Shown piece by piece: positions 8,159-16,113 of a stretch of 64,000 bases of DNA. The notes under the pieces were generated by a model. It was not told where the DNA came from. It did no database searches and saw only the letters and a list, made by a program, of their open reading frames with translations. This stretch comes from Rufibacter roseolus (GTDB lineage: Bacteria; Bacteroidota; Bacteroidia; Cytophagales; Hymenobacteraceae). The translations under genes were made by a program, and so were the position numbers. The stretch covers positions 1,827,028-1,891,027 of the forward strand of contig NZ_JAFMSU010000001.1 of NCBI RefSeq assembly GCF_017916365.1, in the 5' to 3' direction. Every line of letters starts with the position of its first letter. The stretch's first letter is position 1.

Positions 8159-9549
8159 GCGTCTTTTCTTACGATACTTGCTAACATCTCGGCCTCCATC
8201 ACCAGTTGGCCGGCCACGTAGGCCTGACCCTGCATTCTGGCAATGCCGCGTTTAATAGGCGCCAACAGTTCGCATTTAAAAATAATGGTATCTCCGGGTA
8301 CTACTTTGCGGCGGAAACGGCATTTGTCCACGCCCATGAAGTAGGTCCAGTAGTTCTCTGGATCCGGAACGGTGCTGAGTACATAAATCCCGCCAGTCTG
8401 GGCCATGGCCTCAATCAGGATTACGCCCGGCATCACCGGATTGCCCGGAAAGTGACCCTGGAAGAAGGACTCGTTCATGGTCACGTTCTTCACGCCAGTC
8501 ACGGTGGTTTCATCCAAGTGGATGATCTTGTCAATAAGGATGAAAGGGTAACGGTGCGGCAACGTCTGCGTGATGCGGTTAATGTCCATCACCGGCGTTT
8601 TCTTAGGATCGTACACCGGCACGTTCTTCACAGACGTTTCCTTGATGTATTTCTTGATCTTCTTCGCAAACGCCACGTTAGACGCGTGCCCCGGCCGGGC
8701 CGCCAAGATCTGGCCTTTCAACGGACGACCCACCAGCGCCAGGTCACCAATCAAATCCAGCAGTTTATGGCGGGCGGGCTCGTTTTTATAGCGCAGGTCT
8801 ACGTTATTGAGAATTCCTTCCTTCTTCACGGCCACTTTGGGCTTTTTAAGAAGGTCAGACAAATAGTCTAGTTCGTTTTCTTCCACCACGCGGTCTACCA
8901 CCACAATGGCGTTGCTCAGGTCTCCGCCTTTGATCAGGTTCTGCTTGAAGAGCATTTCCAGCTCGTGCAGGAAGCAGAAGGTACGGCAAGAGGCAATCTC
9001 ATCTTTGAACTGACGAAGGTCAGTGAGAGAGGCGTGCTGAGAACCCAGAACCGGCGAGTGGTAATCTACCATCACCGTTACGCGGTAATCGTCAAGGGGA
9101 AGAATGGCGATCTCGGTCTCGCGGGAACCGTCGCGGAACATAATCTCCTCCGGCACCTCAAAGAAGTTACGCAGGGCGTTCTGCTCCTCCAGGCCTACTT
9201 CCAGCAATGGTTTCACAAAAAGGATAGAGGAACCATCCATGATGGGAGGCTCAGGGCCGTCAATCTGGATGAGGACGTTGTCAATCTCCAGGCCCACCAA
9301 AGCGGCTAAAACGTGCTCCACTGTATTTACCCGGGCGCCGTTCTGTTCAATGGTAGTTCCGCGGGAGAGGTCCACCACGTTGTCTACATCGGCGTCTACA
9401 ATAGGTTGTTCTGGCAAATCAATGCGCTGGAATTTATACCCGTGATTGATGGGAGCGGGCAAAAACGTCATGTTTGACACCACTCCTGTATGCAATCCAA
9501 TCCCGGATACCGTTACCGGCGCCTTTATGGTATGCTGTTTATCGTTCAT
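8155..9549 (-). CDS. lpxC/fabZ: Bifunctional UDP-3-O-acyl-GlcNAc deacetylase / 3-hydroxyacyl-ACP dehydratase
   Basis: 464 residues, a fusion typical of Bacteroidota. Residues 1-300 are LpxC, the zinc deacetylase that commits the pathway to lipid A: VSGIGLHTG, the zinc histidine in NTVEHVLAALVGL, the HKLLDLIGDLAL motif with the Lys and Asp ligand region, and the late histidine in GHASNVAFAKK. Residues 315-464 are FabZ, the hot-dog-fold dehydratase of fatty acid elongation: LPHRYPFILIDKI with the catalytic His and GHFPGNPVMPGVILIEAMAQ with the catalytic Glu. Joining the two may balance acyl supply between lipid A and phospholipid. It lies 31 bases after lpxD and overlaps lpxA by four bases. Confidence 0.97.
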   Translation of the reverse strand: MNDKQHTIKAPVTVSGIGLHTGVVSNMTFLPAPINHGYKFQRIDLPEQPIVDADVDNVVDLSRGTTIEQNGARVNTVEHVLAALVGLEIDNVLIQIDGPEPPIMDGSSILFVKPLLEVGLEEQNALRNFFEVPEEIMFRDGSRETEIAILPLDDYRVTVMVDYHSPVLGSQHASLTDLRQFKDEIASCRTFCFLHELEMLFKQNLIKGGDLSNAIVVVDRVVEENELDYLSDLLKKPKVAVKKEGILNNVDLRYKNEPARHKLLDLIGDLALVGRPLKGQILAARPGHASNVAFAKKIKKYIKETSVKNVPVYDPKKTPVMDINRITQTLPHRYPFILIDKIIHLDETTVTGVKNVTMNESFFQGHFPGNPVMPGVILIEAMAQTGGIYVLSTVPDPENYWTYFMGVDKCRFRRKVVPGDTIIFKCELLAPIKRGIARMQGQAYVAGQLVMEAEMLASIVRKDA

Positions 9550-9580
9550 GAAGCACTAAATAGGTAAAGAGGGGCTAAAG

Positions 9581-10603
9581 TTAAAGCTTTTCTCTGAGTT
9601 CCTCTACCTGTTTCTGTAACTCGGGGAGTTTCCGGAAAACGGCCATGGCCCTAAGATTTTGTTTATAGTCAAAGGCGGGCGCTCCCTGCACGAAAGTCCC
9701 TTCTTCTTTTATGTTTTTAGAGATACCGGATTTGGCTCCTACAATGGTTCTGTCTGCAATACTGATATGGCCTACCACGCCCACCTGACCGGCAATAGTA
9801 CAATAGTTACCCACCTTGGAGGAGCCGGCAAAAGCCGTCTGCGCAGCCACCACCGTATGGCGCCCGATCTCCACGTTATGGGCCACCTGCACCAGGTTGT
9901 CTATCTTGGTGCCGGTCCTGATGATGGTGGAACCCATGGTGGCGCAGTCTACCGTAGTGTTAGCGCCAATGCGCACGTGGTCTTCCAGCACCACGTTCCC
10001 TATCTGCGGGATGGCTTTATAGGAACCGTCTTTCTGCGGCGCAAAACCAAACCCGTCGCTGCCGATGACGGCACCCGCATGGATGGTGCAGGATGCCCCA
10101 ATCACGCAGTCGGCATAGATCTTGGCCCCGGGGAACAACACGGTGTTGTCCCCGATGGTGACATTGTCGCCAATATACACGTGCGGGTAGATGTGTACTC
10201 CCGTCCCGATTTTGCAATTCTTGCCTATGTAGGAAAATGCGCCGCGGTAATGCCGCTCTCCGATGCTGGAGTTCTCGCCTATGAAGCAGGGTTCTTCCAC
10301 GCCGGTACGGGCGGCGGCCACTGCCTGTTGGTACACTTCCAAAAGGGTGGAGAAGGAAGAGTAAGGATCATCCACCAAAATAAGGTTGGCAGAAACAGGT
10401 TGTTTGATCTCCAAGGTTTTGGCCACTATCACGGCCGTGGCGCCTGTTGAGTACAGATAGTGCTCATACTTGGCGTTGGACAGAAAAGAAAGAGAGCCCG
10501 GGGTGCCTTCTTCAATCTTCGCCAGGCGGTTTACCGTGGCGTTACCGTCTCCGTGCACCTGGCCCTGGAGTAAATCAGCAATCTGTTGTACCGTGAATTC
10601 CAT
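9581..10603 (-). CDS. lpxD: UDP-3-O-(3-hydroxyacyl)glucosamine N-acyltransferase
   Basis: 340 residues from the ATG at 10603 (MEFTVQQIADLLQGQVHGDG). A longer frame runs to 10774, but its 57 extra residues do not look like protein and include P40-like repeat DNA. The N-terminal uridine-binding domain (1-100) is followed by hexapeptide repeats (about 105-300), with the catalytic His region DNLVQVAHNVEIGRHTVVAA and GQVGVVGHISIADRTIVGAK. A short helix ends the protein (LPELQKQVEELREKL). It adds the N-linked acyl chain in the third step of lipid A synthesis. This is the first gene of the operon, so the promoter should lie in the 690-base gap upstream. Confidence 0.96.
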   Translation of the reverse strand: MEFTVQQIADLLQGQVHGDGNATVNRLAKIEEGTPGSLSFLSNAKYEHYLYSTGATAVIVAKTLEIKQPVSANLILVDDPYSSFSTLLEVYQQAVAAARTGVEEPCFIGENSSIGERHYRGAFSYIGKNCKIGTGVHIYPHVYIGDNVTIGDNTVLFPGAKIYADCVIGASCTIHAGAVIGSDGFGFAPQKDGSYKAIPQIGNVVLEDHVRIGANTTVDCATMGSTIIRTGTKIDNLVQVAHNVEIGRHTVVAAQTAFAGSSKVGNYCTIAGQVGVVGHISIADRTIVGAKSGISKNIKEEGTFVQGAPAFDYKQNLRAMAVFRKLPELQKQVEELREKL

Positions 10604-11295
10604 AGGGGCAAAGTTAAGGAAACAATTTTTAAACGAAGACACCTTCACCGTATTGGACAGCCCAAGGCCCAACCGTGAACTTTTTAGATTAGTACAAAAA
10701 TCATGCTCAGGTAACCTACAAAGGCTTAAATCTGTTTTGAAACAGTTTTCTGAAAAACAGGGCCAATACGCCACTGCCTTTAAAGAACTACCTGCGCGGA
10801 GAAGTAGCAGAAAGAAGGAACGAGCTTTTTTAGTAGGCGATGGGCTTGATGATGAACAATGGGCTGCATTGGGTTTTAAGCCAAGTTTTTAGAAAACAGC
10901 CCAGAATTTATCTAAGCAACCTGCAAAGGTGCGGGCTCATTTTTCTGCCCAAATGATTCAGACCCAGGTCTTGGTTGGTTTGCTGCGGGTTCTTCTCAAA
11001 GAAAGTCTATTTTACTTTGTTGCGTTTTTGGTAAAGAGGGGCAATAGAAGTGGGTGGTTACTGGGTCTTTGGAAGGAATTCCTTTAAAAATTTATTAAAA
11101 ATCTTATCTTGCAAGAGCTTTGAGAAGTGTTGGGTGGCTGTTCCTTCCAAAGGAAAGCCGCTCCGGAAAGGGTGAAAATCAGGCGACGGTCAAAAGCGTG
11201 GAAGGATTACTAGGAGAAGGCAGGTTCAGATGCTCTTTTCTGTAGCAGGCTGGTTTACAAAGGGAAGGGGTGTTCCCACAGGTGAAGTTTAAAGT
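10604..11295. other. Intergenic region between lpxD and the HTCS gene
   Basis: 692 bases between divergent genes. Two diverged P40 copies are visible (about 10733-10765 and 10871-10905). An AT-rich tract (about 11081-11110, TTTAAAAATTTATTAAAAAT) may belong to the HTCS promoter, but I see no clear Bacteroidota -33/-7 pair. No gene seen. Confidence 0.6.
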
Positions 11296-14200
11296 ATGTC
11301 AATACGTTTTCTTTTACATATTGCCTTTGCCTTAGCTTTACTGGCCAACGTTGAACCCGTGTTCGCTAACCAAGCCGATCAACGTAGGTTCCTGCATCTG
11401 GATGTGAACAACGGGCTATCCCATAACCAGGTCAACTGTTTCCTGAAAGACAGCCAGGGCTACATCTGGACTGGGACCTCGGCCGGACTCAATCGCTTTG
11501 ACGGTTACGGAGTCAAAGTTTTCCGCCACAACTCCCGGTCTGCCGCCTCACTCAGAGACAACAGCATCAGCAAACTCTTTGAAGACCCTGAAGGCAACAT
11601 CTGGGTTTCCTCCCAGAAAGGGTTGACAGTGTACCATCCGCGGGAAGACCGCTTCCAAAGAAATTATGCTCCGCTGCTGAAAAAGTATGCGCTGCCGCAG
11701 GCGCCGGTAGAAGACATTGTGCAGGACAAAGCCGGTAACTTCTGGTTTCTGCAGACCGGCCACGGACTCACCAGGTACAACCCTAAAACCAAGGTCTCCA
11801 CCTCGGTTCCCCTGGCGCAGGCCAGGCCGGTTGCAGGGAATACCCGCCTGATAGATGCCATTGCTTTCACGCCGCAGGGCGATCTCTGGATTCTGCACAC
11901 CTCAGGCCTGCTGGAGAAACGGAACGGGAAAACCCTGGACTTGGAGGCCGTGGAAAAAGGCTTGAAGGAACGGTTCAAGGGCCAGGCCATGAATTACGGC
12001 ATGACCATAGACCGTGCCGGTGACCTGTGGCTCTATTCCCTTTCAGAGAGCATCGGGGCTTTGCTGTACCGGCCTGCCACCAAGGCCTTTAGCCAGTTCC
12101 ATGAAAACGCTCCTCAGTTAAAGCTCAATTCCAACCTGGTGCGCGGCATCGTGGAGAACGAAGATGGCAACCTTTGGCTCGCCACGGACCACGGCGGCAT
12201 CAACATCGTGGATAAAAAAGACTTTTCGGTTCGATTTGTCCAAAACTGCCCCGAAATAGAAAACAGCCTCTCGCACAACAGCCTTATCTCCATTTACAAA
12301 GACCGCGAGGGCATTATCTGGCTGGGCACTTACAAAAAGGGCGTCAACTACTACCATAAAAACCTCCTCCGGTTTCAGCACCACCAGCACCAGATTCTGG
12401 TGAAAGGCAGTCTACCCTATGATGACATTAACCGGTTTGTGGAAGACCCCCAGGGCAACCTCTGGATAGGCACCAACGGCGGTGGCCTCTTGTACTGGAA
12501 CCGCAGCACAAACCAGTATACCCGTTTCCAGCACAACCCGAAGGACCCCAGCAGCCTCAGCAGCAATGTGGTGGTGAGCCTTCTGCTGGACAAAGACCAG
12601 AACCTGTGGGTGGGCACGTACTTGGGCGGCCTCAATAAGTTTGACGGGCAGAAATTCACCCGCTTCAGACACAACGCCCAGGACCCATTCAGCCTGGGGC
12701 ATGACAATGTCTGGGAATTGTTCCAGGACAGCCAAAACCGCATCTGGGTAGGCTCCTTGCGCGGCGGTCTGCAACAGCTGGATCCCGGCACCGGCAGATT
12801 CTATCCCTACCATAGGGCTCCCGGCCAGCCGGGCATTGACGCCCTTTACGTGGCTGCTATCGCCCAGGACCAGAAAGGCCGCCTCTGGGTAGGCGGAGAT
12901 ATTGGGGTGGAGGTTTTGGACCTGAATTCTAAAAAATTGCTCAAATACCAGAATGACCCCAAAAACCCGAAAAGCCTGAGCAGTAACGCCGTGCTCAGCA
13001 TTTTTCAGGACAGCCGTCAGCAGATGTGGGTGGGTACCAACGAAGGCCTGAACCTTTTCAATCCCAAAACCAATTCTTTCCGCCTGTTCACCAAAGAAAA
13101 CGGGCTACCGGACAACATCATCCTCAACATCTTAGAAGACCAAAATCGCCATCTCTGGATCAGTACGCCCAATGGTATTTCAAAACTGGAGATATCTGGC
13201 CGGCAGGCGGCTGATCTGTCCTTTGTGGTGCGCAACTTTGATGAGTCTGACGGGTTACAGGGCAAGGTCTTCAACGAGAACGCCGCTTTCCTCACCCGCA
13301 AGGGCGAAGTCGTTTTCGGCGGGCCCAACGGGTTCAACCTCTTCCAGCCTCAGGAACTCACTACAAATAAAGTCATCCCTAACATCGTCTTCACCGATTT
13401 TCAGCTGTTCAGCAAGAGCCTGAAAGTGGGCGAGGAGGTAGGCGGCAGCGTCATTCTGCCCCAGGCCTTGTCTGATGGAACCCAGATCACGCTCCAGCAC
13501 GACCAGAACATGTTCACCGTGGAGTTTGCTGCGCTCAATTTCTTCCACTCAGAGAAAAACAAGTACCAGTACAAACTGGTAGGCTTTGACAAAGAGTGGC
13601 ACACCACCGATGGGAACAACCGACGCATCACCTACACCAACTTAGACCCCGGTGAGTACCAGTTAATGGTGAAGGCCGCCAACAATGACGGCATCTGGAA
13701 CAAAAAAGGCATCGGTCTTGACATAGAGGTGCAGGTGCCGTTCTGGCGCTCAGATGTGGCCTACGTTTGCTATTTCCTGTTTGCTTTTCTGGGCCTGATG
13801 GTGGTGCGCCGGGTGGAGAAACAGAAAGCGAACCAGAAATATGAGCTGGACCGGGAGCGGCGCGAGGTAAAGCACATGCGCGAGTTGCACCTCATGAAAA
13901 TCAAGTTCTTCACCAACATCAGCCATGAGCTGCGCACGCCGCTCACCTTGATCTTGGCACCATTGGAGAAACTGTTGGCCGGCTCGCAGGATGAACAGCA
14001 AACGCGGCAGTTCCAGATGATCAATCGTAACGCCAAGCGCCTGCTGTACCTGGTGAACCAACTGCTGGATTTCCGCAAACTGGAAGTGGAGGAGGTGGCC
14101 TTTGCGCCCTCGCATGGCAACATTGTCAAGTTTATCAAGGAGGCAGTGTATTCCTTCACAGATTTGTCTGAGAAAAACCACGTGCACCTGTCTTTTGAAA

Positions 14201-15471
14201 GCAGCATCCAGGAACTGCAGGCCTCTTTTGACATGGACAAACTGGGCAAGATCCTGTTCAACCTGCTCTCCAACGCCTTCAAGTTCACCCCGGAAAACGG
14301 AAACATTAAAGTAGAGGTGAATTGCCATGAGAACGATTCAGATTCGGCCGGTCTGCACCTGCTGGAGATCAAGGTTTCAGATACAGGCATAGGCATTTCC
14401 AAAGAAAACCAGGAGAAGATCTTTGACCGCTTCTTCCGGGAAGACGTGCCTGATAACCTCATGAACCAGGGTAGCGGCATAGGCTTGTCCATCACCCGCG
14501 ATTTCGTGAAGATCCACGGGGGTATGATCCAGGTGCAGAGTGAACCGGGCCAGGGTAGTTGTTTCACCGTTACCCTACCTATCAAAGTCACCGGTTCTAT
14601 TGTGGAGGGTTCAGACGCAGACCTGCCGGAAGAAGTGCAACCGGTTCAGGAAGCCAAACCCGAGGCGCCGAAACGCACCACAGAAGACGCGCCGGAAAAT
14701 GAGCTGGTAGTATTGCTGGTAGAGGACAGCGAGGACTTCAGAACTTACCTTAAAGAAAGCCTGAGCGCCCACTTCACCGTGCTGGAGGCCAAAAACGGCA
14801 AAGAAGGTTGGCAGAAAGCTTTGTCCAGTCTTCCAGACCTGATTGTGAGCGACCTTATGATGCCCGAGCTGAACGGCATAGACTTCTGCAAGAAGATCAA
14901 GGCAGACGCCCGCACCTCGCACATCCCCTTCATCTTGCTCACTGCCCAAACTGCCGAGGAACAGAAGCTCAAAGGCCTGGGTATCGGCGCGAACGATTAC
15001 ATCACCAAGCCTTTCAATTTTGAGTTGCTGCTGTCACGGATGACCAACCTCATTTCGCAGTGCCAGTTGATGCAGAAAGCCTACGGGAAAAAGATCAGCG
15101 TGCAGACCAGCGCCATTGACATTGTCTCCCTGGACGATAAGCTTATCCAGAAAGCCATCAAAGTGGTAGAAGAGAACATTGACTGCCCTGAATTCTCGGT
15201 GGAGCTTATGGCCCGGGAACTGGGTATGAGTCGGGTTTACCTCTACAAAAAGATTGTGGCGCTCACGGGCCAGTCGCCGGTTGAGTTTATCCGGAAGATC
15301 AGGCTGGAGCGCGCGGCCCAGCTACTGGAAAGAAGCCAGCTCACCGTGGCTGAGGTGGCCTACGCGGTGGGTTTCAACAATCCCCGTTACTTTTCCAAGT
15401 ACTTCAAGGAGGCCTACCATATGCTGCCCTCCGTCTACGCCGAGAGTAAACAGTCCCATCCCATCGCATAG
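11296..15471 (+). CDS. Hybrid two-component system (HTCS) sensor / AraC-family regulator
   Basis: 1391 residues carrying a whole two-component pathway in one chain. A signal peptide (1-24) is followed by two-component propeller repeats to about 700 (GLSHNQVNCFLKDSQGYIW, and repeated blocks ending in LWVG or IWLGT). Next come a Y_Y_Y domain (about 732-805), a membrane helix (about 821-838), HisKA with H877 in FFTNISHELRTPLTLIL, and HATPase with N and G boxes (LLSNAFKFTPENG, VSDTGIGIS, GSGIGLSITRDF). A receiver domain has D1186 in IVSDLMMPELNG, and an AraC helix-turn-helix lies at about 1298-1380. Family knowledge: the periplasmic propeller binds an oligosaccharide from the target glycan and the HTH activates the adjacent PUL. 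All catalytic residues are present. It lies directly upstream of GH31 and very likely controls PUL1. Confidence 0.96.
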   Translation: MSIRFLLHIAFALALLANVEPVFANQADQRRFLHLDVNNGLSHNQVNCFLKDSQGYIWTGTSAGLNRFDGYGVKVFRHNSRSAASLRDNSISKLFEDPEGNIWVSSQKGLTVYHPREDRFQRNYAPLLKKYALPQAPVEDIVQDKAGNFWFLQTGHGLTRYNPKTKVSTSVPLAQARPVAGNTRLIDAIAFTPQGDLWILHTSGLLEKRNGKTLDLEAVEKGLKERFKGQAMNYGMTIDRAGDLWLYSLSESIGALLYRPATKAFSQFHENAPQLKLNSNLVRGIVENEDGNLWLATDHGGINIVDKKDFSVRFVQNCPEIENSLSHNSLISIYKDREGIIWLGTYKKGVNYYHKNLLRFQHHQHQILVKGSLPYDDINRFVEDPQGNLWIGTNGGGLLYWNRSTNQYTRFQHNPKDPSSLSSNVVVSLLLDKDQNLWVGTYLGGLNKFDGQKFTRFRHNAQDPFSLGHDNVWELFQDSQNRIWVGSLRGGLQQLDPGTGRFYPYHRAPGQPGIDALYVAAIAQDQKGRLWVGGDIGVEVLDLNSKKLLKYQNDPKNPKSLSSNAVLSIFQDSRQQMWVGTNEGLNLFNPKTNSFRLFTKENGLPDNIILNILEDQNRHLWISTPNGISKLEISGRQAADLSFVVRNFDESDGLQGKVFNENAAFLTRKGEVVFGGPNGFNLFQPQELTTNKVIPNIVFTDFQLFSKSLKVGEEVGGSVILPQALSDGTQITLQHDQNMFTVEFAALNFFHSEKNKYQYKLVGFDKEWHTTDGNNRRITYTNLDPGEYQLMVKAANNDGIWNKKGIGLDIEVQVPFWRSDVAYVCYFLFAFLGLMVVRRVEKQKANQKYELDRERREVKHMRELHLMKIKFFTNISHELRTPLTLILAPLEKLLAGSQDEQQTRQFQMINRNAKRLLYLVNQLLDFRKLEVEEVAFAPSHGNIVKFIKEAVYSFTDLSEKNHVHLSFESSIQELQASFDMDKLGKILFNLLSNAFKFTPENGNIKVEVNCHENDSDSAGLHLLEIKVSDTGIGISKENQEKIFDRFFREDVPDNLMNQGSGIGLSITRDFVKIHGGMIQVQSEPGQGSCFTVTLPIKVTGSIVEGSDADLPEEVQPVQEAKPEAPKRTTEDAPENELVVLLVEDSEDFRTYLKESLSAHFTVLEAKNGKEGWQKALSSLPDLIVSDLMMPELNGIDFCKKIKADARTSHIPFILLTAQTAEEQKLKGLGIGANDYITKPFNFELLLSRMTNLISQCQLMQKAYGKKISVQTSAIDIVSLDDKLIQKAIKVVEENIDCPEFSVELMARELGMSRVYLYKKIVALTGQSPVEFIRKIRLERAAQLLERSQLTVAEVAYAVGFNNPRYFSKYFKEAYHMLPSVYAESKQSHPIA

Positions 15472-16113
15472 GTTTTCCTTTTTAGCCAAAGTTCTACTTC
15501 TGGCTTTTGCTACAACCTAGCATCTCCAGAAATGCTGGTTCCTGTTTGGGCGTCATTTCTAAAAAGAAGCTCTTAAACGTTGTTCCCGCCAAAAACCTAT
15601 TCACCACCCCGCCCTTCGGGCATCCCTCCTAAACCAGGAGGGGAGTTGTAAGCTACCAAAGCCGTCTACTCAAAAGACCTCGCAGCGTCCGGAGGTCCTG
15701 CGAGCGTCTGTGCCAATCCCAGCTATGCCAGCTTCTGGCGGTTCTAACCTTCTTTCCCAAAAACGGCTCCAAAACAGGAGCCAGATTTTTCGTCGTCTTC
15801 AGGTAGACGACACTGCTTTAAAGAATCCCTTCCTCTTTATCGCCTCTTTTTCTGAAAACAAGCCCAAACCTGCCACTTCAAGGAGCAACTGTAGGGTTTG
15901 TTAACATTTTGTAAAAATAAACCTGCATTTAAACGTTAAAAATGCAGTTTTTTCATTTGTTAACGGATGCAACATAGATAGGAAACATTTGATACATATG
16001 CCCTCCTGGGGCCTTCCTTACCTTCATCCTGTTAATTTCTGAGCCCTTTGAGACCGCCAACTAAAGGCGAGTTGGCGCCAGAAAATCACACCTTAACCTT
16101 TACCATTTATCTA
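15472..16113. other. Repeat-rich intergenic region upstream of PUL1
   Basis: 642 bases without a credible gene. It contains a CCCTCCTAAACCAGGAGGG hairpin (about 15625-15645), a CTCGCAG / CTGCGAG inverted repeat (15679-15704), P40-like fragments (about 15555-15580, 15760-15785 and 15845-15875) and an AT-rich segment (15900-16000) that probably holds the PUL1 promoter. Confidence 0.6.
15923..15947. promoter_or_regulatory. Inverted repeat upstream of GH31
   Basis: CTGCATTT and AAATGCAG separated by nine bases, 167 bases upstream of the GH31 start and followed by six T. It could be an operator for the HTCS HTH domain or a weak terminator of the HTCS transcript. The sequence does not decide between these. 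Confidence 0.35.
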
